This document shows, in pieces, positions 1 to 5,228 of a stretch of 5,228 nucleotides of DNA. Position numbers and translations under genes: made by a program. The stretch covers positions 1-5,228 of the forward strand of contig JAUWPX010000134.1 of NCBI GenBank assembly GCA_030611395.1, given 5' to 3'. The stretch's first letter is position 1. The number at the start of each line of letters is the position of its first letter. The DNA comes from Bacteroidota bacterium (GTDB taxonomy: Bacteria > Bacteroidota > Bacteroidia > Bacteroidales > VadinHA17). Under the pieces are notes generated by a model, which had not been told where the DNA came from, made no database searches, and saw only the letters and a list, made by a program, of their open reading frames with translations.

Positions 1-119
1 CGTTTGAGATTACCGATACGCACAGGTTTGGTAATGCTTTTCTTGTCCCAATTCCAAAGACTTACCCTACTGATGCCCCACAATTCGCAAACCTGATTAG
101 TGGTAAGATATTTTTCTTG
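1..119 (-). pseudogene. Helix-turn-helix (HTH_17/excisionase-like) DNA-binding protein, internal fragment without a start
   Basis: Reading the minus strand from base 119 down to base 3 gives 39 codons that look like a small helix-turn-helix protein. The order is QEKYLTTNQVCEL, then WGISRVSLWNWDKK, then SITKPVRIGNLK, and the frame stays open past the left edge. The pattern (YLT-x-x-x-V-C-E-L, G-I-S-R-x-S-L-W-x-W, then R-I-G-N) is that of HTH_17 domains found in excisionase-like and other small regulators on Bacteroidota mobile elements. Such a domain would bind DNA. Upstream the frame runs only to a TGA at 144-146, with no ATG, GTG or TTG between, so the gene has no usable start here. Homology seems to end near base 119, where acyl-CoA reductase sequence begins on the other strand. 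The fragment therefore looks 5'-truncated. The rest of the gene would lie left of the window. The family is recognised by eye only. Confidence 0.62.
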
Positions 120-872
120 GGTGATTTCCTGTCTGTCCTTATTTCAGGAAACAAATTCACCGGAAAACTTTCATCAAAAGATAATATTTTACTCCCTCTT
201 ATTACTGATGTCCTTATAGAAATATATCCCAGCTTCCGGGACTCAATTCAATTTACTGATCAGCATATTTCAGATTATGACGTGATTATTGCAGCCGGTA
301 GTGATAATACGGCAAGATATTTCGATTATTATTTTGGCAATTGCCCGAATATCATCCGGAAAAACAGGAATTCTGTTGCTATTCTGGACGGGGCGGAAAC
401 TGAGCAGGAATTACAGTTACTGGGTGATGATATTTTCCGTTATTTTGGATTGGGGTGCAGGAGCGTATCCAAATTATATGTCCCTGCCGGATATGATTTC
501 AGCCTGTTTCTCAGCGCAATAGAACCTTTTACATTTATAATTAACCACTCTAAATACGTCAATAATTACAAATACAATCGTTCAATATTACTAATGAATC
601 AAATTAAATATGAAGATAATGGCTTTGTATTATTAAAGGAGGATGAGGCTATAGCTTCTCCCGTAAGTGTATTGTTTTACCAGTACTATAATAAAAAAGA
701 ATTATTAAAATCACATTTCGAAGATAACCGGGATATTATCCAGTGTTTTGTATCAGGCAACCCTGACTTCAATGCAATACCTCCCGGAAAGGCACAAAAT
801 CCTGAGGTCTGGGAATATGCAGATAATATTGACACCATCGAATTCTTGCTATCAAATAAATTAATCTCTTAA
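117..872 (+). CDS. Acyl-CoA reductase, LuxC family (ALDH superfamily), 5'-truncated
   Basis: The product resembles the C-terminal two thirds of LuxC-type acyl-CoA reductases, which reduce activated fatty acyl groups to aldehydes with NADPH. Visible family blocks, counted from the TTG at 117, are DFLSVLISGNKFTGKLSSKD (3-22), the nucleotide-binding-like stretch IIAAGSDNTARYF (57-69), IIRKNRNSVAIL (79-90), and DDIFRYFGLGCRSVSKLYVP (104-123). The last block carries the conserved cysteine, codon 456-458, that is the probable acyl-accepting nucleophile. Family members have about 340-360 residues, so about 100 N-terminal residues are missing. The frame is open back to base 3, but the upstream translation does not resemble the family and is antisense to a helix-turn-helix fragment. 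The usual motif before DFL (roughly GNIPLVGFH) is absent. The TTG at 117 has no ribosome-binding site and is probably not a genuine start. The gene is most likely non-functional unless the break is an assembly artefact. The C-terminus and stop look normal. Confidence 0.82.
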   Translation: MGDFLSVLISGNKFTGKLSSKDNILLPLITDVLIEIYPSFRDSIQFTDQHISDYDVIIAAGSDNTARYFDYYFGNCPNIIRKNRNSVAILDGAETEQELQLLGDDIFRYFGLGCRSVSKLYVPAGYDFSLFLSAIEPFTFIINHSKYVNNYKYNRSILLMNQIKYEDNGFVLLKEDEAIASPVSVLFYQYYNKKELLKSHFEDNRDIIQCFVSGNPDFNAIPPGKAQNPEVWEYADNIDTIEFLLSNKLIS

Positions 873-958
873 GAAATTATGTCAACAAATAACATATATC
901 CTATTTTACATTTAATCATTTACGCATTTATGCATTTAATCATTTCCAAAAGAATAAG
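873..958. other. Intergenic spacer between acyl-CoA reductase and miaA
   Basis: These 86 bases are very A/T-rich. They contain no convincing terminator hairpin, no recognisable promoter and no clear Shine-Dalgarno before miaA. The only structure seen is the short direct repeat listed separately. Whether miaA is read through from the upstream gene or has its own promoter cannot be told from the sequence. Confidence 0.5.
909..945. repeat. Short direct repeat upstream of miaA
   Basis: The 13-mer catttaatcattt occurs twice, at 909-921 and 933-945, a period of 24 bases. A smaller unit, gcattta, also occurs at 924-930 and 932-938. The sequence is low in complexity, so this could be slippage-derived rather than functional. 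It ends 13 bases before the miaA start codon. Confidence 0.5.
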
Positions 959-1858
959 ATGTCAAATCTTTTAATCGTTATACTCGGACCAACTGGTATT
1001 GGAAAGACTGATGTTGCAATAAAAATTGCTACTGAATTAGACACGTACATAATCTCAGCAGATTCCAGACAGGTTTTTAAAGAGCTTAATATTGGAACTG
1101 CTATTCCTGATACTTCACAACTGAAAAAGATTAAACATTTCTTCATTCAACATAAGTCAATACACGACTATTACAGTGCAAGTATATATGAGCAAGAGGT
1201 TATTTCTTTACTAAAAAAAATATTCCCTGTAAAAGAAAAGGTGGTAATGGCGGGTGGTTCAGGACTTTATATCGACGCTGTTTGTGAGGGGATTGATGAT
1301 ATTCCCGATGTAGATCCTGAAATAAGAAAAAAAGTCGGGGAAAAGTTAAATAGTGAAGGTACTAACAGTCTAAGAAACGATCTTCGGCTTCTCGATCCTG
1401 AGTCATATAAAAAAGTTGATCTGAAAAACCCCAAGCGTATTCAGCGGGCAGTGGAAATTTGCCTTTCAACCGGGAAACCATATTCATCTTTTCTTACAGA
1501 CAAAAACAAGAAACGTGATTTTAAAGTGCTTAAAATCGGACTCAACAAGGAAAGAGAAGAACTGTATGAAAAAATCAATAACCGGGTAGAAAATATGATA
1601 AAATCCGGGCTTGTTGAAGAAGCAAGGGAGTTATATCAATACCGGAATTTTAATTCTCTTAATACCGTAGGATACAAAGAACTGTTCGACCATTTTGACG
1701 GAAAGATAAATCTTACTGAATCAATTGAATTGATAAAACGCAATACACGGCGATATGCCAAACGGCAGCTTACCTGGTTCCAAAAAGATAAAAACATCCA
1801 CTGGTTTGAACCTTCCGGCATAGACAAAATACTTGAATTAATTCGTAAAGAAATTTAA
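959..1858 (+). CDS. miaA: tRNA dimethylallyltransferase MiaA
   Basis: This enzyme transfers a dimethylallyl group from dimethylallyl diphosphate to N6 of A37 in tRNAs that read codons starting with U, the first step of ms2i6A formation in the cytoplasm. The 299 residues match the usual length of about 300. Visible motifs in order are the P-loop GPTGIGKT (10-17), ISADSRQVF (32-40) with the catalytic Asp35, IGTAIP (45-50), the GGSGLYIDAV block (99-108), KNPKRIQRAVEI (156-167), NTVGYKEL (235-242), and the C-terminal NTRRYAKRQLTWF (262-274) typical of the family. ATG 959 is chosen because the conserved LLIVILGPTG strand begins three residues later and no start codon lies in frame over the 50 bases upstream. 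No clear Shine-Dalgarno is present, as is usual in Bacteroidota. It stands alone functionally between the truncated reductase and the glycan cluster. It appears complete. Confidence 0.95.
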   Translation: MSNLLIVILGPTGIGKTDVAIKIATELDTYIISADSRQVFKELNIGTAIPDTSQLKKIKHFFIQHKSIHDYYSASIYEQEVISLLKKIFPVKEKVVMAGGSGLYIDAVCEGIDDIPDVDPEIRKKVGEKLNSEGTNSLRNDLRLLDPESYKKVDLKNPKRIQRAVEICLSTGKPYSSFLTDKNKKRDFKVLKIGLNKEREELYEKINNRVENMIKSGLVEEARELYQYRNFNSLNTVGYKELFDHFDGKINLTESIELIKRNTRRYAKRQLTWFQKDKNIHWFEPSGIDKILELIRKEI

Positions 1859-1870
1859 CTTATAAGATCT

Positions 1871-1895
1871 CTTGCAAAGTCGCTAAGCCGCAAAG
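1871..1895. repeat. Possible dispersed intergenic repeat (gcaaag / cgctaagccgc type)
   Basis: This 25-base stretch contains gcaaagtcgctaag followed by ccgcaaag, with the hexamer gcaaag repeated at 1874-1879 and 1890-1895. Its composition differs from the surrounding A/T-rich DNA. From memory, similar strings recur between genes in many Bacteroidota and other environmental genomes. The copy here is single and short, so calling it a member of a repeat family is an inference. No stable hairpin is formed. Confidence 0.35.
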
Positions 1896-1920
1896 AATAA
1901 GGAAAATAATAATATTAATA

Positions 1921-1942
1921 TTGCAATTCGTGCATTCGTGGC
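1921..1942. repeat. Short tandem motif (attcgtg x2), possible dispersed intergenic repeat
   Basis: The heptamer attcgtg occurs at 1926-1932 and 1934-1940, a period of 8 bases, followed by gc. I recall similar attcgtg-rich strings in intergenic DNA of Bacteroidota, but could not search. It lies about 65 bases upstream of the glycosyltransferase start. Nothing links it to regulation. Confidence 0.35.
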
Positions 1943-2005
1943 TTCTTATACTTTCGGAGTAGACTCAAAATTTATACATTTACAGCACATTAAAATTACT
2001 CCTTC

Positions 2006-3166
2006 TTGAAAAAGATATTGATTTTAGGAACGGCTTATCCTTACCGGGGCGGACTTGCTGCATACAATGAAAGACTGGCCACCGAGTTTAAGAATAATGG
2101 AGAAGAGGTAACCATACACACATTCAAACTTCAGTATCCGGGATTTCTGTTTCCGGGAAAAAGTCAGTTTGCATCGTGGGAAGCCCCCAAACATCTTTCA
2201 ATCAAACGAACTGTAAACTCAATAAATCCATTTAACTGGATATGGTTGGGCTGGAAAATTAAAAGAATGAAACCCGATCTGGTTATTTTTAAATACTGGA
2301 TACCATTTATGGCTCCATGTTTTGGCACCATTGCCCGGATCATCAAACGGAATAAAAAAACCCGCATTATTACTATTGTTGATAATATGATCCCACATGA
2401 GAAAAGACCGGGTGATAGATTATTAAACCGGTACTTTGTAAAACCAATTGATGCATACATTGCTATGTCAGAATCGGTTCTCGGGGATATAAAAAATATT
2501 GATCCGGAAAAACCAGGAGCTCTTTCTCCTCATCCATTGTTTGATAATTTTGGTGATATACTGTCAAAAGAAGAAGCACTAAATAAACTCGGTTTACCCG
2601 ATCAGCATAAATATATATTGTTCTTTGGTTTTATTCGCGATTACAAGGGACTTGACCTTTTATTAAAAGCCATGGCTGAAAAGGAGGTCAAAGATTTGCC
2701 TGTCAAAGTACTTATAGCCGGAGAATTTTACACAAAGCCTGATCCTTATTATGACCTTATTAAACAGTTAAAAATTGAGGACCGGGTTATACTTAAAACC
2801 GATTTTATTGCCGACAGTGAAGTAAAAAACTATTTTTGTGCTTCAGATCTTGTGGTTCAACCTTACAAATCCGCCACACAAAGTGGAGTTACACAGATAG
2901 CTTATCATTTTAACAAACCAATGATAGTAACTGATGTGGGCGGATTAGCCGAGATTGTTCCCGATGGGAAAACCGGTTATGTGGTTCAGCAGGACCCGGC
3001 AGCCATTGCAAAAGCAATTCATACATTTTTTAACGAAAACCGTTCAAAAGATTTCATAGAAAACATAAAAAGTGAAAAGAAAAAATACTCCTGGTCACGA
3101 ATGGTTGAAGCAATTGAAACAATTTATAAATCGATAATTATTCAGCATAATGATAATAAGAAGTAA
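2006..3166 (+). CDS. GT4-like (GT-B fold) glycosyltransferase
   Basis: A cytoplasmic or membrane-associated sugar transferase that would build a surface glycan from a nucleotide-sugar donor; the sugar and acceptor are unknown. The 386 residues fit a two-domain GT-B enzyme. The N-terminal domain opens with KILILGTAYPYRGGLAAYNE (3-22), the glycine loop facing the acceptor. The C-terminal domain has FFGFIRDYKGLDLLL (206-220), VLIAGEF (235-241), QPYKSATQSGVTQIAYHF (285-302) and VGGLAEIVPDGKTGYVV (311-327). The two glutamates of the usual GT4 EX7E motif appear replaced (about Ala290 and Ile298); I recall this SATQSG variant in a subgroup of such enzymes. The start is TTG 2006: in-frame upstream sequence has only five codons after a TAA at 1991 and no other start, and the next Met is residue 88. 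There is no clear Shine-Dalgarno. Its last 17 bases overlap the following kinase gene, indicating one operon. No signal peptide or membrane segment is evident. Confidence 0.88.
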   Translation: MKKILILGTAYPYRGGLAAYNERLATEFKNNGEEVTIHTFKLQYPGFLFPGKSQFASWEAPKHLSIKRTVNSINPFNWIWLGWKIKRMKPDLVIFKYWIPFMAPCFGTIARIIKRNKKTRIITIVDNMIPHEKRPGDRLLNRYFVKPIDAYIAMSESVLGDIKNIDPEKPGALSPHPLFDNFGDILSKEEALNKLGLPDQHKYILFFGFIRDYKGLDLLLKAMAEKEVKDLPVKVLIAGEFYTKPDPYYDLIKQLKIEDRVILKTDFIADSEVKNYFCASDLVVQPYKSATQSGVTQIAYHFNKPMIVTDVGGLAEIVPDGKTGYVVQQDPAAIAKAIHTFFNENRSKDFIENIKSEKKKYSWSRMVEAIETIYKSIIIQHNDNKK

Positions 3167-4172
3167 AGCCCCATTACGACTTGGACTTGCCGGAGGAGGT
3201 TCAGATGTATCTCCATACTCCGATTTATTTGGTGGAGCAATACTAAACGCCACTATCAATAAATTCGCGTATGCAACACTTATTCCACACACGGATGGGA
3301 AAATTATTCTAAACTCTGTTGACAGGAAAAGACTCATTTCACTCAACAGCACAAAAACATTAAAACTTGATGGAACACTTGACCTGGTAAAGGGCATATA
3401 TAATCGTATTGTCAAAGATTTTACAAATAGTCCATTATCATTCGAGTTGATCACCCACGTTGATGCGCCTCCCGGATCCGGTTTAGGCAGCTCATCTACC
3501 CTGGTAATTGCTATACTGGGAGCTTTTAGTGAATGGCTTAAATTGCCTCTTGGCGAATATGACCTTGCCAACCTTGCCTATCAGATAGAGAGAATAGATC
3601 TTGAAATGGCGGGGGGAAAACAGGATCAGTACGCCGCTACCTTCGGGGGTGTTAATTTTATGGAGTTCTATAAGGACGAAAAGGTCATTGTAAATCCGTT
3701 AAGAATTAAAGAACAGGTAACAGACGAGTTAGCTTATAAAATGGTGCTTTTTAATACCGAATCCAGCAGGTTCTCATCCACCATCATCAATGAGCAGGTA
3801 AAGAATGTAAAAGAGCAGAAGAAAAGCTCAGTTGATGCAATGCACAACATAAAAGAACTTGCTTTACAAATGAAAGAAGCGTTGCTGAAAAATGAACTTG
3901 ATAAAATTGGCGGGATACTGCATAACAGCTGGCGTTATAAACGTGAAATGGCAGAAAACATTTCCAATCCGGCTCTCGAATCTATTTATGAAAGAGCATT
4001 GAAAGCAGGCGCAACAGGAGGAAAAATATCAGGTGCCGGTGGAGGGGGATACATGTTTTTCTATTGCCCCGGCAATACACGCCACAAGGTAATTGAAGTG
4101 TTAAATAAAAACGGCGGACATGTGCAGGAATATGAATTTACTAAAACAGGTCTGAAAACGTGGGAAGTGTGA
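3150..4172 (+). CDS. hddA: GHMP-family sugar kinase, probable D-glycero-alpha-D-manno-heptose 7-phosphate kinase
   Basis: Predicted to phosphorylate D-glycero-D-manno-heptose 7-phosphate at C1 with ATP, giving the alpha 1,7-bisphosphate for GDP-heptose synthesis. The 340 residues match the family. Motifs in order: KAPLRLGLAGGGSD (6-19), the N-terminal GHMP motif; PPGSGLGSSST (107-117), the phosphate-binding loop; GGKQDQYAATFGG (155-167) with likely catalytic Asp159; and KISGAGGGGYMFFY (292-305), the C-terminal GHMP motif. ATG 3150 is chosen because IIRSKAPLR follows directly, as in relatives. It lies inside the end of the glycosyltransferase gene (17-base overlap), suggesting translational coupling. 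The partner nucleotidyltransferase starts one base after the stop, which strongly supports the heptose assignment. Related GHMP kinases act on fucose or other sugars, so the exact substrate is inferred. All expected motifs are intact. Confidence 0.85.
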   Translation: MIIRSKAPLRLGLAGGGSDVSPYSDLFGGAILNATINKFAYATLIPHTDGKIILNSVDRKRLISLNSTKTLKLDGTLDLVKGIYNRIVKDFTNSPLSFELITHVDAPPGSGLGSSSTLVIAILGAFSEWLKLPLGEYDLANLAYQIERIDLEMAGGKQDQYAATFGGVNFMEFYKDEKVIVNPLRIKEQVTDELAYKMVLFNTESSRFSSTIINEQVKNVKEQKKSSVDAMHNIKELALQMKEALLKNELDKIGGILHNSWRYKREMAENISNPALESIYERALKAGATGGKISGAGGGGYMFFYCPGNTRHKVIEVLNKNGGHVQEYEFTKTGLKTWEV

Positions 4173-4173
4173 A

Positions 4174-4863
4174 ATGACTGAGGAAGCAATTATACTTGCA
4201 GGTGGTCTGGGAACCAGGTTAAAGAGTGTTATCAGTGACATTCCCAAGCCGATGGCTCCAATTCATGGTAAGCCTTTTCTGGAATACCTCCTCTCCTACC
4301 TTGTTAAATTCAAAATTAAAAAGGCTGTGCTTTCAGTCGGGTATAAATATCAAAATATACTCGATCATTTTGGTAATAATTATAAAGGAATGGAGCTATT
4401 ATATGCCATTGAAGATAAACCTCTCGGAACCGGAGGAGGAATAAGAAATGCCATGTATCATATAAATAATGATCACTTTTTTCTCCTTAATGGCGATACT
4501 TTTTATGAGGTTGATCTTAATAAGCTTTATCATTTACATATAGAAGAAAAAGCCAATATTAGTTTGTCACTATTACCAATGGAGAAATTCAGCAGGTATG
4601 GTTCTGTGAAGGTAAACGGAACAAGAATTATAGAATTTATGCCAAAGAAATTTACAGAAAAAGGGTTGATAAATGGCGGTGTATATATTGTTAACCAATC
4701 GGTTTTTCAAGAATATTCTCCGGGTAATAAGTTTTCATTTGAGACAGACCTTCTTCAGGTTATGTGTAAAAAACTCAATATCCACGGATATATTTCGGAG
4801 GCTCCATTTATTGATATAGGGATACCTGAAGATTATAAGAAGGCCCGGGAATATTTCAGTTAA
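4174..4863 (+). CDS. hddC: Sugar-1-phosphate nucleotidyltransferase, probable D-glycero-alpha-D-manno-heptose 1-phosphate guanylyltransferase
   Basis: Predicted to couple heptose 1-phosphate with GTP to make GDP-D-glycero-alpha-D-manno-heptose, releasing pyrophosphate, in the cytoplasm. The 229 residues are typical of the short, single-domain nucleotidyltransferases. Visible motifs are ILAGGLGTRL (7-16) for nucleotide and phosphate binding, IPKPMAPIHGKPFLEYLL (23-40) with Lys25, PLGTGGGIRNA (83-93), LLNGDTF (104-110) with metal-binding Asp108, INGGVYIV (166-173) and FIDIGIPEDY (212-221) with Asp214. The start ATG is one base after the kinase stop, so the two are almost certainly co-transcribed. 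The nucleotide (GTP) and sugar are inferred from the adjacent hddA-like kinase; alone the protein could equally be a mannose- or glucose-1-phosphate enzyme. The phosphatase (gmhB) and isomerase (gmhA) of the pathway are not in the window. Its last 8 bases overlap the convergent downstream gene. Confidence 0.83.
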   Translation: MTEEAIILAGGLGTRLKSVISDIPKPMAPIHGKPFLEYLLSYLVKFKIKKAVLSVGYKYQNILDHFGNNYKGMELLYAIEDKPLGTGGGIRNAMYHINNDHFFLLNGDTFYEVDLNKLYHLHIEEKANISLSLLPMEKFSRYGSVKVNGTRIIEFMPKKFTEKGLINGGVYIVNQSVFQEYSPGNKFSFETDLLQVMCKKLNIHGYISEAPFIDIGIPEDYKKAREYFS

Positions 4864-5228
4864 TTTCTTTCTCTATCTGATATTGATTGCGTTGAGTGGA
4901 TGTCCGTGAAATAAGATCACCCAGGAATCCTGCAAGAAACAGTTGTGTTCCAATTATCATTGCTGTAAGAGCAAGATAGAAATACGGACTTGCAGTAACC
5001 CTGCCGGCTGCAATATTATTTACAGTTTGATATATTCTTACCCCGCCAAGCCATCCGGCTGCCAAAAATCCGATAAGGAACATCAAAGTTCCCAAAGTGC
5101 CAAAAAGGTGCATGGGGCGCTTACCGAACCTTGAAAAGAAACTGATTGTCATAAGATCAAGAAATCCTTTTATAAACCGGCTCATTCCAAATTTTGTGAC
5201 TCCATATTTCCTTTTTTGATGCTGTACC
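4856..5228 (-). CDS. GT2 (DPM1/GtrB-like) membrane glycosyltransferase, C-terminal part, cut by the window edge
   Basis: This is the C-terminal 123 codons of a family 2 glycosyltransferase of the type that transfers sugars to polyprenyl phosphate or to lipid-linked glycans at the inner face of the cytoplasmic membrane. The frame stays open to base 5228, so the catalytic GT-A domain lies to the right. The first visible residues, VQHQKRKYGVTKFGMSRF, continue into FIKGFLDLMTISFFSRFGKR, the amphipathic link typical of this family. Two membrane segments follow: about 5106-5040 (FGTLGTLMFLIGFLAAGWLG) and about 4984-4916 (YFYLALTAMIIGTQLFLAGF), then a short charged tail ending in EKEIN. The Met at 5185 is internal, not the start. 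The gene points toward the glycan cluster and overlaps hddC by 8 bases tail to tail. It may belong to the same envelope-glycan locus, but under a different promoter. Donor and acceptor are unknown. Confidence 0.85.
   Translation of the reverse strand, partial: VQHQKRKYGVTKFGMSRFIKGFLDLMTISFFSRFGKRPMHLFGTLGTLMFLIGFLAAGWLGGVRIYQTVNNIAAGRVTASPYFYLALTAMIIGTQLFLAGFLGDLISRTSTQRNQYQIEKEIN

Larger units (their letters stand above)
1859..2005. other. Intergenic region before the glycan cluster
   Basis: This 147-base gap separates miaA from the glycosyltransferase-hddA-hddC operon and is where that operon's promoter would be expected. Apart from the two repeat-like motifs listed separately I see no convincing terminator, riboswitch or operator. 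A TACTTTCG at 1949-1956 resembles the Bacteroidota -7 element (TAnnTTTG) with one mismatch, but there is no TTG-type -33 element at the right distance, so no promoter is called. Confidence 0.45.

Noticed and set aside
3..116. Leftward extension of the acyl-CoA reductase frame to the window edge
   Set aside because: The frame is open, but the translation does not match the family and lies antisense to a convincing helix-turn-helix reading. The openness is probably a by-product of the minus-strand gene.
855..885. Imperfect palindrome around cttaag after the reductase stop
   Set aside because: The arms are A/T-only with no loop and no following T-run, so it does not make a credible terminator.
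1947..1980. Bacteroidota-type promoter (TACTTTCG as a -7 element)
   Set aside because: One mismatch to TAnnTTTG, and no TTG-type -33 element about 19-21 bases upstream; the nearest TTG is 25 bases away.
2164..2460. 98-codon open frame on the minus strand within the glycosyltransferase
   Set aside because: It lies wholly antisense to conserved coding sequence and shows no family resemblance.
3095..3571. 158-codon open frame on the minus strand opposite hddA
   Set aside because: It is antisense to a clearly conserved GHMP kinase, and its translation has no recognisable domain.
1..5228. CRISPR array, tRNA, rRNA, or complete insertion sequence
   Set aside because: No regular repeat-spacer pattern, cloverleaf sequence, rRNA-like stretch, transposase or terminal inverted repeats were seen in the window.

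Overview
The window looks like chromosomal DNA from a member of the Bacteroidota. The support is by eye and by remembered protein families: AT-rich composition, weak or absent Shine-Dalgarno sequences, a LuxC-type acyl-CoA reductase and a MiaA of the kind common in that phylum, and a lipid-linked-sugar type GT2 with the C-terminal tail usual there. No database search was possible, so the order and genus are left open.

Layout. Bases 1 to about 119 encode, on the minus strand, a piece of a helix-turn-helix (HTH_17/excisionase-like) protein whose start is missing. At about 119-123 this abuts, head to head, a plus-strand acyl-CoA reductase that lacks roughly its first 100 residues (to 872). After 86 bases of A/T-rich intergenic DNA with a short direct repeat comes an intact miaA (959-1858). 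A 147-base gap (1859-2005) holds two short repeat-like motifs. Then follows a tight plus-strand cluster: a GT4-type glycosyltransferase (2006-3166, TTG start), an HddA-like GHMP sugar kinase (3150-4172) and an HddC-like sugar-1-phosphate nucleotidyltransferase (4174-4863). A convergent minus-strand GT2 glycosyltransferase with two C-terminal membrane segments (4856 to beyond 5228) overlaps the end of hddC by 8 bases.

How the genes fit together. The kinase and nucleotidyltransferase are successive steps of GDP-D-glycero-alpha-D-manno-heptose synthesis: heptose 7-phosphate to 1,7-bisphosphate, then, after a phosphatase not seen here, heptose 1-phosphate to GDP-heptose. With a glycosyltransferase just upstream and a membrane-anchored GT2 just downstream, the right half reads as part of a surface-glycan or cell-envelope polysaccharide locus. 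MiaA (tRNA modification) and the acyl-CoA reductase are not obviously part of that pathway.

I do not see a previously undescribed system. The feature most worth checking is the junction at about 119-123, where two genes both lack their 5' ends and are fused head to head. This is either a real rearrangement scar linked to a mobile element or a chimeric assembly.
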